Below the pieces are notes generated by a model. That model did not search any database. It saw only the letters and a list, made by a program, of their open reading frames with translations, and was not told where the DNA came from. Made by a program: the position numbers and the translations under genes. Below are positions 15,961-24,602 of a stretch of DNA of 64,000 nt, piece by piece. The stretch spans positions 26,874 through 90,873 of the forward strand of contig JAMPEB010000004.1 of the NCBI GenBank assembly GCA_023665475.1, in the 5' to 3' direction. The DNA comes from Lachnoclostridium sp. (lineage in GTDB: Bacteria > Bacillota > Clostridia > Lachnospirales > Lachnospiraceae). Positions within the stretch are counted from its first letter, which is position 1, and every line of letters starts with the position of its first letter.

Positions 15961-17015
15961 AGGCAGGAAGGTTTTTGCGGCTGTCGGCAGGCGGTATCCT
16001 ATGGGGAATCTGCCAAGGTTTGCTGCCGATATGCGCTTTTGTATTTTTTTTGTCCGGCTTCTGCCTGACTGTGCAGGCGGCGAGTGAAACCTACCCTATT
16101 GTCCATGATATTCCTATATCTGATGCAAATGCTTATATAACTTTGGAAGAGGATTCCGCTTCCTATGAGGTGGTTCCCGGCGATTGTCTGTGGGCGATTG
16201 CGGAGAGCTTCTGGGGAGATGGCAGCAGATATGTGGAGATTGTGAATGCCAATCAGGAGCTTATAACGGACCCCAATCTTATTTATCCCGGAACGCTTCT
16301 GCGGATAGGGCAGACCGGATATATCAAAAAGGACAGAAACAGCGGTGTTGAATGGTCGCAGTATAGTTTCAAAACGCCGGATACATGGACACTGGGATAT
16401 TTGGAGGAGGGCGAACAGTCCGCCAATTTTGTGTTGTCGGGGGACGGGTTATGTCATATGGCCTGCCTGATACAGGACAAGGAGGAGGAAACGGAGCAGA
16501 TCGTGCAGGATTGGGAAGCCTGCTGTAAATTGATTGAGGAGTATGTAAATGCACAGTATGCGGATGCCGTGTCGGATCTTGCTTTTGAGCATTACCGTAC
16601 CGGTTCGGACGGGCTGTATCTGTATTCCTATGTCTATGAAGCGGATTTGACGGAGTTTGGTATTGGCGAAAGAGCGAAAATAAATGTCTGTGCCGGGTTA
16701 AAACTGACGGAAAATATTCAGGCGCAGTTTATCGGTTTTGCTTATGACTATGATATCCATGGAGCGGTCCGCTATGCGGCTGCTGATTTTCACGAGCCTG
16801 CCGGGAATACAAAATATTCTTCCGTAAACAGCAGCAATATGTCTATTGATCCGGTTTACGAGTGGGAGATTGAGGGTATGTTTAATCCTTTCCCGTGGGT
16901 GGAAGGGTTTGTGGATGATGTGTTTCGGAGACTGACGGATACTCCGCCGAAGGATTGGGATGCAAAAGATGAAGTGTTGGACGGGCTGCATGGCTTTAAA
17001 GGGAGGAAGTTTTGA
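15936..17015 (+). CDS. Secreted or anchored LysM-domain protein
   Basis: About 359 residues. Start ATG 15936 has GAGGAGG at 15922-15928; an upstream in-frame ATG (15912) has no such site. A hydrophobic segment (about 15-45) serves as a signal peptide or anchor, ending in VQAAS. One LysM domain (about 67-115) shows the pattern YEVVPGDCLWAIAESFWGDGSRYVEIVNAN and then LIYPGTLLRI; LysM binds peptidoglycan glycan chains. The remaining 230 residues are an unrecognised domain with conserved-looking aromatic residues. There is no visible catalytic motif. It overlaps the upstream membrane-anchored gene. Confidence 0.82.
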   Translation: MGLLGREIKAGRFLRLSAGGILWGICQGLLPICAFVFFLSGFCLTVQAASETYPIVHDIPISDANAYITLEEDSASYEVVPGDCLWAIAESFWGDGSRYVEIVNANQELITDPNLIYPGTLLRIGQTGYIKKDRNSGVEWSQYSFKTPDTWTLGYLEEGEQSANFVLSGDGLCHMACLIQDKEEETEQIVQDWEACCKLIEEYVNAQYADAVSDLAFEHYRTGSDGLYLYSYVYEADLTEFGIGERAKINVCAGLKLTENIQAQFIGFAYDYDIHGAVRYAAADFHEPAGNTKYSSVNSSNMSIDPVYEWEIEGMFNPFPWVEGFVDDVFRRLTDTPPKDWDAKDEVLDGLHGFKGRKF

Positions 17016-17036
17016 AAATAGCATTACAGCCGACAA

Positions 17037-18104
17037 TTAATTGCCGGCTGCTTCGTTAATCAGTTTCATAATCTTGGGAATGGCATCTGTCTGCCTGCTC
17101 TTGCTCATAATGTCGATATAGTAATTTTTGTTGGCATATAACTCATGCACCTCATCTACCAACAAAGAAGTGGTCAAGTCATCTTCATTAATCACAATAG
17201 AATAGCCTTGAGACTCGAAGGATTTCGCGTTTAACAACTGGTCTCCGCGGCTCTGGCGGCTGGGCAGGGGAATCAGGATGTTGGGCTTTTTGAGGGCTAA
17301 CAGCTCGCAAATCGCGTTGGCACCGGCACGGGAAATCACTAAATCTGCCATGGCAAACAAATCCTTCAATTCCGCTTTGACATACTCAAACTGCTTATAG
17401 CCGGGAGTATTTAAGAGCAGATTATCCATTTTATCCTTGCCGCATAGATGCACCACCTGAAAATCTTCCAGCAGTTTAGGGAGGGCATCCCGCACGGCTT
17501 TATTTACATTAGCGGCGCCCTGGCTGCCGCCGATAACCATAATAATGGGAGTGTTAGCGGAAAATCCGCACATATTTAATCCGGCAATCCGGTTGCCCTG
17601 AGTGAGTTCCTTGCGGATGGGGGAACCGGTCAGCACTGCTTTTTCTTTAGACAGGTTTTCCATGGTTTCGGGAAAGTTGCAGCAAACCTTTGTGGCAACG
17701 GGAATACAGAGTTTATTGGCAAGTCCCGGCGTCATGTCGGATTCATGTATAATGCAGGGAATCTTTAAGGAAGCCGCCGCCCGAACCACGGGAACGCTGA
17801 CAAATCCGCCCTTGGAAAAGACCACATCCGGTTTAAATTCCTTTAAATATTTTCTTGCTTCCCCAAAACCCTTGAGTACCCGAAACGGGTCGGAGAGATT
17901 TTTGGGGTCCAGATAGCGGCGCAGTTTACCGGTGGATATGCCGGTATAAGGGATATCAAAATCCGTAATCAGGCGTTTTTCAATGCCGTCATAAGAACCC
18001 ATGTATGCAATTTCATAGCCTGCTTCCCGAAGAGAAGGCAGTAAAGCGATATTCGGCGTCACATGACCTGCGGTGCCGCCGCCTGTCAACACAATTTTTT
18101 TCAT
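17037..18104 (-). CDS. murG: UDP-GlcNAc:lipid I GlcNAc transferase MurG
   Basis: About 355 residues. It adds GlcNAc to undecaprenyl-PP-MurNAc-pentapeptide (lipid I) to give lipid II, on the cytoplasmic face of the membrane. The N-terminal loop TGGGTAGHVTPN and the second-domain loop IGGSQGAANVN are diagnostic, and the nucleotide-sugar site SRAGANAICELLALKKPNILIPLP is intact. The start at 18104 is preferred over 18113 because AAAGGA sits 8 nt before it and would overlap the upstream ATG. It is outside a dcw cluster, which is common in this group. It follows the TSCPD gene on the same strand with 13 nt between. Confidence 0.96.
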   Translation of the reverse strand: MKKIVLTGGGTAGHVTPNIALLPSLREAGYEIAYMGSYDGIEKRLITDFDIPYTGISTGKLRRYLDPKNLSDPFRVLKGFGEARKYLKEFKPDVVFSKGGFVSVPVVRAAASLKIPCIIHESDMTPGLANKLCIPVATKVCCNFPETMENLSKEKAVLTGSPIRKELTQGNRIAGLNMCGFSANTPIIMVIGGSQGAANVNKAVRDALPKLLEDFQVVHLCGKDKMDNLLLNTPGYKQFEYVKAELKDLFAMADLVISRAGANAICELLALKKPNILIPLPSRQSRGDQLLNAKSFESQGYSIVINEDDLTTSLLVDEVHELYANKNYYIDIMSKSRQTDAIPKIMKLINEAAGN

Positions 18105-18117
18105 AAAAACCATCCTT

Positions 18118-18360
18118 TTAAGCTTCTATCATACTTTCCAATGCGCGGGCAAGCTGGTCGGGGCAGGAGGTGGACTTGAAACCACAGCGGATACCTTTTA
18201 ATCTTGAGATTGCCTCTGCGGGAGCCATACCTTTTACCAGAGCGCATATGCCCTGCAAATTGCCGTTGCAGCCTCCTGAAAAACTCACGGAATCAATAAC
18301 CCCGTCCTTTAGTTCTATTTGGATTTCGGTGGAACAGGTGCCTTGCGTCTTATATACCAT
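18118..18360 (-). CDS. TSCPD domain protein (TIGR03905 type)
   Basis: 80 residues, the full length of the family. The C-terminus has the defining Thr-Ser-Cys-Pro-Asp motif (STSCPDQLARAL), and the centre has FSGGCNGNLQGI with further cysteines. TSCPD domains also form the C-terminal zinc-binding part of some ribonucleotide reductases; the stand-alone version is of unknown function. It probably shares a transcript with murG. Confidence 0.9.
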   Translation of the reverse strand: MVYKTQGTCSTEIQIELKDGVIDSVSFSGGCNGNLQGICALVKGMAPAEAISRLKGIRCGFKSTSCPDQLARALESMIEA

Positions 18361-18538
18361 AGTATGCAGCCTCCATTCTCTTTGGAAAAGGATTTTAAAA
18401 ATTAAAAAATACTCTCATAAAATGGTATTATAGCAGATTCGGGGAAAATATGCAACGAGGGGAGAAACTTTTTAAAATTAGTGTTTTCATAAATAGTAAA
18501 AGATGATATACTTTCCTTGATAAAGATACGGAAAACAA

Positions 18539-19123
18539 TCAGATAAACAGCCTTTTGCGGGCAAGGAGACAGGAACCGAAAAAGAACAGGCACAGCGCCA
18601 GTCTGGAGATAGTCCGATGGCTGTAACAGTCCGCTATTTGGCGGGTCAGACCCGGAGCGAGCAGGATATATGGGTCATCAGAGCCCGTTGACAGATAGGC
18701 GCGGTTTCGCGGATGCACAAGAGTAACGGAAGTCTCCTGAGCGGAAGCAATGTTCTCTGCCGCAAAAAAGCTGCAGGAAGTATATTCCCTGCGAATTACG
18801 CCGGCGCTGCTTAAGGTAATGTTTTTGACGCAAATCAGTTGTTCGGTGTGAGGAGGGAAATCCAGTCTGAGGTTGTCAAGGTGCCCTTCAAGATTGCCGT
18901 TAAGCCGAAATTCCACCTTTTTTTGTGCATAGTCAATGTCGGAAGAAATACTTTGCTCTTCACAAAAAGAAGGGTTTTCCTTTGTTGTATAGTATAAAAC
19001 GCAGGAATCGCCGGCTATTTCATCAAAGTAAATACGGATGATTAAATCGGATGCGGGAAACGGCAGAAAAATAAATACCAGCGACAGGAGTATGGCAAAG
19101 CCCCATATTACGAATTTTTTCAA
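18539..19123 (-). CDS. Uncharacterised membrane-anchored protein
   Basis: 194 residues, not recognised. An N-terminal hydrophobic helix (about 5-25) and a C-terminal one (about 172-190) flank an extracytoplasmic region with beta-sandwich-like alternation and several cysteines. Its layout resembles the N-terminal part (helix, sandwich domain, helix) of the GT-C-like protein encoded at 60718, so it may be a remnant or a small stand-alone relative. It is divergent from the membrane protein gene at 19216. Confidence 0.5.
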   Translation of the reverse strand: MKKFVIWGFAILLSLVFIFLPFPASDLIIRIYFDEIAGDSCVLYYTTKENPSFCEEQSISSDIDYAQKKVEFRLNGNLEGHLDNLRLDFPPHTEQLICVKNITLSSAGVIRREYTSCSFFAAENIASAQETSVTLVHPRNRAYLSTGSDDPYILLAPGLTRQIADCYSHRTISRLALCLFFFGSCLLARKRLFI

Positions 19124-19215
19124 GTTATACCCTCCTTACGCATCATACTAACCTTTTTTATCATAATGGAAAAGGAAATAATAAGCAAGTCTTTTAAAGT
19201 ACAGAGAGAGGAAAA

Positions 19216-20466
19216 ATGATGGAGCGGAAAAAGAGAGAAGATTTAGCCGTCATTGCTATGGGAATCGCAATATGCTATTTTATTTATCTGGCAGTGATGA
19301 GTGAACTGCCGGATACTTATGCGGATTATAACGGACATACCTATGTTTATCTGCCGGTTTTTACGGGCGAGTCCTTTCTGAAGGGCTGGAGAACCGTACC
19401 ATACTGTATGTGGCATGTATGTGTTCTGGCGTTGAATCTTCTGTTACATATTCCTTTAGAAGTATCCGTCGCTTATGTGAGCTGCTTTTTTCAACTGTTT
19501 ACTTACCTTGTTATTTATTGGATGATACAGAAATATACCTGGGCGAAGGGGAATGGGATAGGTTCGGTGACCGCGGCGGTTTTGGCAGCCGGATTATCCA
19601 TCATACAGGGATTATCTTTTTCCTGGCTGGATGCGGGGGGACGCTTTTTGGGAATTTTCTCCGCAAATCCCATTCACAATCCCACGCAGATGGCAGTCCG
19701 GCCCTTTGTCCTTCTCTGTTTTGCTCTGGTCATTGATATTTGGGGAGCCCAAAAAGATAAAGGATATCAAGGTATTTTTTTTAAGGTAGAAAACGGGTTA
19801 AGAAGATATTATGGTTATCTGGCTGTTATCTTATTGCTGTCCGCTATGGCAAAGCCGGTTTTTGCGGCAATGTTTATTCCCGCTGTGGGACTGCTGATGC
19901 TGTGGGATTGGATTCGCTGTATTCTGCAAAAGGACGGAAGCGCGGCGGCATATTTTAAGCAGTGTCTGGCAGTGTTTTTCTGCGCAGTGCCGACTGTGCT
20001 GTATGTTTTGCTGTCAGCGGCATCTTATTATATCTGGGGAGAAATTTATCAGGGGGACAGTTCTCTTATCCTGACGAAGTGGATGGAGGTATGGAAACTG
20101 TATTCAGAGAATGTGATTCTCTCCATCGGGCTGGGTATGGCGTTTCCGTTGTTTATGATATTGATTGACGGGCGTTTTTTTATAAAGGAGGCTATGGGAA
20201 GGCTGGCGTTGACAGGATATCTGACAGGTGTGCTGGAATCGGCTGTGATGGGTGAAGCGAACAAGCTGGAACACGCAAATTATATCTGGCCCATGATGTG
20301 CGGCATGCTTCTTCTGTGGATAACGGCGCTGCTGCGTCTTGTGGAATTGGAAAGAACACAGACGGACACAAAAGTAAGAAGAATTCTGGTGGATTTCGGA
20401 TGGTTTTTGTTCTGTGCCCATGTTTTGTGTGGAATTTTGTATATCAGGGAAATGATTGGCGGGTGA
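19216..20466 (+). CDS. Polytopic membrane protein, GT-C-like
   Basis: 416 residues with about ten hydrophobic segments. An early extracytoplasmic loop includes acidic residues (LPDTYADYNGHTYVYLP), and a loop after residue 150 has NPIHNPTQMAVRPF. This resembles conserved Lachnospiraceae membrane proteins of the GT-C type, but I see no motif that names a substrate. GAGAGAGGAAAA precedes tandem ATG codons at 19216 and 19219. It stands between a divergent small membrane protein gene and the gene at 20593. Confidence 0.5.
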   Translation: MMERKKREDLAVIAMGIAICYFIYLAVMSELPDTYADYNGHTYVYLPVFTGESFLKGWRTVPYCMWHVCVLALNLLLHIPLEVSVAYVSCFFQLFTYLVIYWMIQKYTWAKGNGIGSVTAAVLAAGLSIIQGLSFSWLDAGGRFLGIFSANPIHNPTQMAVRPFVLLCFALVIDIWGAQKDKGYQGIFFKVENGLRRYYGYLAVILLLSAMAKPVFAAMFIPAVGLLMLWDWIRCILQKDGSAAAYFKQCLAVFFCAVPTVLYVLLSAASYYIWGEIYQGDSSLILTKWMEVWKLYSENVILSIGLGMAFPLFMILIDGRFFIKEAMGRLALTGYLTGVLESAVMGEANKLEHANYIWPMMCGMLLLWITALLRLVELERTQTDTKVRRILVDFGWFLFCAHVLCGILYIREMIGG

Positions 20467-20522
20467 AGGAATCCTACATGGAAAATTGTCGAAATATCTC
20501 AAAATATCACGATGAAAAATCG

Positions 20523-20551
20523 TTCAAAAAGCATGACAAATAAGATATACT
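20523..20551 (+). promoter_or_regulatory. Candidate promoter before the 20593 gene
   Basis: TTCAAA (20523-20528), a 17-bp spacer and TATACT (20546-20551), 42 bp before the start codon. Confidence 0.5.
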
Positions 20552-20592
20552 TATAGATACAGGAAAAATAATTCTGGAAAAGGGGTTTTGTC

Positions 20593-21339
20593 ATGTTTGA
20601 AATTTTTCGGGAAGAAAAAATCATTACGGTTTGTATTGTGTCATTTTTTCTGCTGGGCATCGGTATGCAGTTTTTGTTGGGAATCCTTTATCAGAAGATG
20701 ATACAGGAAGTAGAAAATATGGCGACTACAAACCACAAGCTTTTAAAGCAGTGTAAGTTAAAATTTGCCAACTGTTATCAACTGAATAACGGGGTGCCGA
20801 ACATTTCGGTTTTTGTGGACAAGTTTTTGAGCAGGCTGGCGTTAGGACCTATTTCCTTTGAAGGCATCTATCATCTGGCGGGTCAGACCATGCTTTTGTC
20901 CGTGGTAAGCGCCGGAGCCGGTGTCTGCAAAAGCATTATGAACGGGCGCAGGCTGGGAGAAATCCTGCCTTTTTACATAGTGAGTTTCTTAGGACTGTAT
21001 CTGTATTTTTCCGTCAGCACGATGCTGGATGTAAAGGGGAGAAAGCGCAATCTGAAGGTGAGTCTGGTGGATTATCTGGAAAATCATCTGTCTTCCAGAA
21101 TCAATGTCACGGAAAAGGATATGGAGATGTTATACGGGAGAAGGGTTTATGAGTCCGGCAGGGGACGCCGGAGCATGAATATCAAAAACGGCATGAAGCG
21201 AACCGTGGAATTTACCCCTATCAGCAATAAAGCCATGTTGATGCAGGAACAGGCGTCCCTCATGGAAGATTCGGAGAATGAGAGAATGGCAATGGAGAGG
21301 GAATTGGAAGAACTGTTGCAGGAATTTCTGGCGACTTGA
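20593..21339 (+). CDS. Uncharacterised membrane protein
   Basis: 248 residues, not recognised. One helix near the N-terminus (about 11-32), a hydrophilic region (35-85), and two helices around 96-112 and 120-140 precede a long charged C-terminal region. The last 60 residues are rich in Glu/Met/Arg and look helical ([22 protein letters not shown]), possibly coiled coil. It is separated from pgi by 139 bp containing the pgi promoter. Confidence 0.55.
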   Translation: MFEIFREEKIITVCIVSFFLLGIGMQFLLGILYQKMIQEVENMATTNHKLLKQCKLKFANCYQLNNGVPNISVFVDKFLSRLALGPISFEGIYHLAGQTMLLSVVSAGAGVCKSIMNGRRLGEILPFYIVSFLGLYLYFSVSTMLDVKGRKRNLKVSLVDYLENHLSSRINVTEKDMEMLYGRRVYESGRGRRSMNIKNGMKRTVEFTPISNKAMLMQEQASLMEDSENERMAMERELEELLQEFLAT

Positions 21340-21380
21340 GAAGAGGGTGCCACTTAGAAAAAGGGGCTGCCATTTGACGG

Positions 21381-21430
21381 TGAATTTATCTCGAATTTAC
21401 CTTGAATTTACCATACAATTTTGCTACACT
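21381..21430 (+). promoter_or_regulatory. pgi promoter with three 11-bp-spaced direct repeats
   Basis: TTGAAT (21402-21407), a 17-bp spacer and TACACT (21425-21430) form the promoter. GAATTTA occurs three times, at about 21382, 21393 and 21404, that is with one-helical-turn (11-bp) spacing, ending within the -35. Repeats of the form TTTA(T/C)C at 11-bp steps resemble binding sites of OmpR/PhoB-family regulators. The hairpin GGTGCC AA GGCACC follows in the leader (about 21439-21452). Confidence 0.6.
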
Positions 21431-21478
21431 ATAAGAAAGGTGCCAAGGCACCGGAAAAGTGGAAAAGGAGCAAAAGGT

Positions 21479-22828
21479 ATGAGTAAACAGGTTACATTTG
21501 ATTATTCCAAAACAGGTTCTTTTATTTCCAATGAAGAAATCGGTTACATGAAAAAGCTGACCTTGGACGCCAAGGAGGTATTGGTATCCAAGAATGGCGC
21601 AGGAAATGATTTTTTGGGCTGGATTGACCTTCCTGTGGATTATGACAAAGAAGAGTTTGCCAGAATCAAAGAAGCGGCAAAGAAAATCCAGAGTGATTCC
21701 GAAGTGCTTTTGGTAATCGGCATCGGCGGTTCTTATCTGGGAGCGAGAGCGGCAATCGAGTTTTTGAGCCACAGCTTTTACAATGTGGTGGACAAGAGTG
21801 TGCGCAAGGCTCCGGAGATTTATTTCTGCGGCAATTCCATCAGCTCTACCTATTTAAAACATCTTATGGATGTGGTGGGAGACAGGGACTTTTCCATCAA
21901 TATGATTTCCAAGTCCGGTACAACCACGGAGCCTGCTATTGCGTTCCGTGTATTTAAAGAGAAATTGGAGAAAAAATACGGCAAGGAAGGCGCGGCAAAG
22001 AGAATTTATGCAACTACCGACAAGGCGCGGGGAAGTTTAAAGAATCTGGCGGATGAAGAAGGATATGAGACTTTTGTGGTTCCCGATGATGTAGGAGGGC
22101 GTTTTTCCGTACTTACTGCCGTAGGTCTTCTGCCCATTGCAGTCAGCGGCGCTGATATCGATAAGTTAATGGAGGGTGCGGCAAGCGGCAGAAAGCGCGC
22201 TCTGGAGAATGATTTTGAGAGTAATGATGCTCTGCAGTATGCAGCACTGCGTAATATTTTACTGCGCAAGGGCAAGAAAGTAGAGATTCTGGCAAACTAT
22301 GAGCCTGCTGTACATTATGTGAGCGAGTGGTGGAAGCAGCTTTACGGCGAGAGCGAAGGCAAGGACCAGAAGGGACTGTTCCCCGCAAGTGTGGATTTGA
22401 CCACAGATTTGCACTCCATGGGTCAGTTTATTCAGGACGGCGCAAGAATCATGTTTGAGACGGTTCTCAATGTGGAGCAGTCCAGAGAAGAAATTATCAT
22501 CGGTGAGGAGCCTGTGGATTTGGACGGCTTGAATTATCTGGCAGGAAAGACAGTTGATTTTGTAAATAAGAGCGCTATGAACGGTACGCTTTTGGCACAT
22601 ACGGACGGTCAGGTGCCTAACTTTGTGGTAAATATACCGGAGGTAAACGAGTTTTATCTGGGCGAGTTGTTCTATTTCTTTGAGTTCGCCTGCGGCGTAA
22701 GCGGTTATCTGCTTGGGGTGAATCCTTTCAATCAGCCCGGCGTGGAGAGCTACAAGAAAAATATGTTTGCCCTGCTCGGCAAGCCCGGCTATGAAGCACA
22801 GAGAGAAGAGCTGTTAAAGAGATTGTAA
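21479..22828 (+). CDS. pgi: Glucose-6-phosphate isomerase
   Basis: 449 residues, the usual length of the short bacterial type. It interconverts glucose 6-phosphate and fructose 6-phosphate in glycolysis and gluconeogenesis. Present are [13 protein letters not shown] near residue 80, the phosphate-binding [26 protein letters not shown], and the catalytic C-terminal [10 protein letters not shown]. The start at 21479 has AAGGAG at 21465-21470; upstream in-frame sequence is the promoter and leader rather than coding. It has its own promoter and a probable terminator. Confidence 0.97.
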   Translation: MSKQVTFDYSKTGSFISNEEIGYMKKLTLDAKEVLVSKNGAGNDFLGWIDLPVDYDKEEFARIKEAAKKIQSDSEVLLVIGIGGSYLGARAAIEFLSHSFYNVVDKSVRKAPEIYFCGNSISSTYLKHLMDVVGDRDFSINMISKSGTTTEPAIAFRVFKEKLEKKYGKEGAAKRIYATTDKARGSLKNLADEEGYETFVVPDDVGGRFSVLTAVGLLPIAVSGADIDKLMEGAASGRKRALENDFESNDALQYAALRNILLRKGKKVEILANYEPAVHYVSEWWKQLYGESEGKDQKGLFPASVDLTTDLHSMGQFIQDGARIMFETVLNVEQSREEIIIGEEPVDLDGLNYLAGKTVDFVNKSAMNGTLLAHTDGQVPNFVVNIPEVNEFYLGELFYFFEFACGVSGYLLGVNPFNQPGVESYKKNMFALLGKPGYEAQREELLKRL

Positions 22829-22859
22829 GGATTCCCGATTTTTAAAAAGAAGTTTGATG

Positions 22860-22905
22860 GGACTGCGGCATAGGGCGTTTTACCTCGTGCGGCAGTCCTG
22901 TTTCT
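22860..22905 (+). terminator. Probable terminator of pgi
   Basis: GGACTGC (22860-22866) pairs with GCAGTCC (22892-22898), with further imperfect pairing inside, and is followed by TGTTTCTG. The stem lies 31 bp after the pgi stop. Confidence 0.5.
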
Positions 22906-22937
22906 GTATCATTGGAAAATGTGAGAAAGGCATGATT

Positions 22938-23900
22938 ATGATGAACATTGTGGTGTTGGAGCGTAACAGCGTGGGACCGGATATTTCCGTGGATTGTTTT
23001 CAGGAATTGGGAAATGTGACTTATTACAGAAATACCGTGACCATAGAGGAAGTGAAGGAACGGGTGAAGAATGCGGATATCATCGTGGCAAATAAATCTC
23101 CTATGAATGAGGAGAGCCTTAAGGACGCCCCCAATGTGAAGCTGATATGTGAGTTTGCCACGGGCTATGATAACTGTGATTTGGCATATTGCAGCGCAAG
23201 AGGAATCCGTGTGACGAATGTAGTGAATTATTCTACGGATATGGTGGCGCAGCATACTTTTACGCTGGCGCTTGCACTGAGTCAGAAACTGGCACATTAT
23301 GACACTTATGTCAAGTCTGGCGCATACAGCGCGCAGGACAGATTTTCCAATTTTGATGTGCCTTTCTATGAATTGTGCGGAAAAACCTGGGGTATTGTGG
23401 GCATGGGCAACATCGGCAGAAAAGTGGCGCAGATAGCCGAAGCTTTCGGATGCAAGGTGATTTTCTGCTCCGTCACGGGAAAAAGCGCCTGCACGGAGTA
23501 TCGGCGGGTGGACAAGGAGACTTTGCTTGCGGAGAGCGATTTTCTTTCCCTGCATTGTCCGTTGAGCGATTTATCCCGCAATTTTATTGACAGGGAGGCT
23601 CTGCGGAAAATGAAAAAATCCGCCATTTTGATTAATGTGGCACGGGGAGCCGTGGTAAACAATACGGATTTGTATGATGCGCTGGTCGCGGGAGAGATTA
23701 CGGCAGCAGGGCTGGATGTATTGGAGAAGGAGCCCTTGGAGCTGTCCAATCCTTTGAGTAAGTTAAAAGACAGCAATCAGATTATTATCACGCCCCACTT
23801 GGCATGGGGCAGCGTGGAAGCCCGCATGAGATGTGTGGAGGGTGTATATGAGAATATTAAAGCATTCCAGAGAGGCGAGGAACGCAACATAGTGAAGTGA
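22938..23900 (+). CDS. D-2-hydroxyacid dehydrogenase (NAD-dependent)
   Basis: About 320 residues of the D-isomer-specific 2-hydroxyacid dehydrogenase family. The Rossmann motif GIVGMGNIGRKVA is in the middle, the catalytic Arg in NVARGAVVNN, the Glu in LDVLEKEPL and the His in ITPHLAWGS; all are intact. The substrate could be hydroxypyruvate/glycerate or another 2-oxoacid and cannot be chosen from sequence alone. Two adjacent ATG codons (22938, 22941) follow GAAAGG; 22938 has the better 7-nt spacing. It is convergent with the ABC ATPase gene. Confidence 0.9.
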   Translation: MMNIVVLERNSVGPDISVDCFQELGNVTYYRNTVTIEEVKERVKNADIIVANKSPMNEESLKDAPNVKLICEFATGYDNCDLAYCSARGIRVTNVVNYSTDMVAQHTFTLALALSQKLAHYDTYVKSGAYSAQDRFSNFDVPFYELCGKTWGIVGMGNIGRKVAQIAEAFGCKVIFCSVTGKSACTEYRRVDKETLLAESDFLSLHCPLSDLSRNFIDREALRKMKKSAILINVARGAVVNNTDLYDALVAGEITAAGLDVLEKEPLELSNPLSKLKDSNQIIITPHLAWGSVEARMRCVEGVYENIKAFQRGEERNIVK

Positions 23901-23921
23901 CCTGTAAAAAATAGGAATACA

Positions 23922-24584
23922 TTAGGAACGGGAGATTTTGCCGTCTTCCATTCTTAATATACAGTCGGCGCCTTCTGCCACAGTTTTGTCATGTGTAACG
24001 ACAAGGCATGTTTTATGGTAGGTTTTATGTATTTTATGTAAAAGCTCCATGACTTCCGCACTGGTTTTCCGGTCCAGATTTCCCGTAGGCTCATCACACA
24101 AAATAATGGAGGGATCATTGGCAATCGCAGCCCTTTGCTGCTGTCCGCCGCTTAACTGTGTGGGCGTATGCTTTGCTCTGTCAGCGATTCCCAATTGTTC
24201 CATCAGCTCATGGATATAGTTTTCATCGACCCGGCCGGAGGCAAGCAGCGTGGGAAGGACAATATTTTCTTTTACGCTCAACTCGTCCAAGAGGGAAAAA
24301 TTTTGGAATACAAACCCGATTTCGTCCCGTCTTGCTGCCGCAAGCTGTCTTTCTTTGCAGTCCGACAAACATATATCATGGATATAGACCTTGCCGGATG
24401 TGGGTATGTCCAATCCGCCTAAAAGGTGCATAAGCGTAGATTTTCCGCTTCCGCTGGTACCGATCAGTGCGACAAAACTTCCTTTTTCTATGGAAAGAGA
24501 AACATCCTTAAGCGCCTCCACTTTCTGTTTTCCTACCTCATATGTTTTGCACAAATGTTCTGTTCTAAGCGCTGCTTCTTTCAT
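23922..24584 (-). CDS. ABC transporter ATP-binding protein (MacB/LolD type)
   Basis: 220 residues, a complete ATPase of the group that powers FtsX/MacB-type permeases. Walker A is GTSGSGKST (42-50), the signature is LSGGQQQRAAIA, Walker B is IILCDEPTGNLD, and the H-loop is VVTHD. Such ATPases drive mechanotransmission or export of peptides and lipoproteins rather than uptake. It is the distal gene of a minus-strand unit whose upstream permease gene is broken, so the transporter is probably not functional in its usual form. Confidence 0.93.
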   Translation of the reverse strand: MKEAALRTEHLCKTYEVGKQKVEALKDVSLSIEKGSFVALIGTSGSGKSTLMHLLGGLDIPTSGKVYIHDICLSDCKERQLAAARRDEIGFVFQNFSLLDELSVKENIVLPTLLASGRVDENYIHELMEQLGIADRAKHTPTQLSGGQQQRAAIANDPSIILCDEPTGNLDRKTSAEVMELLHKIHKTYHKTCLVVTHDKTVAEGADCILRMEDGKISRS

Positions 24585-24602
24585 AATCCGCCGTATCCTC
24601 CT

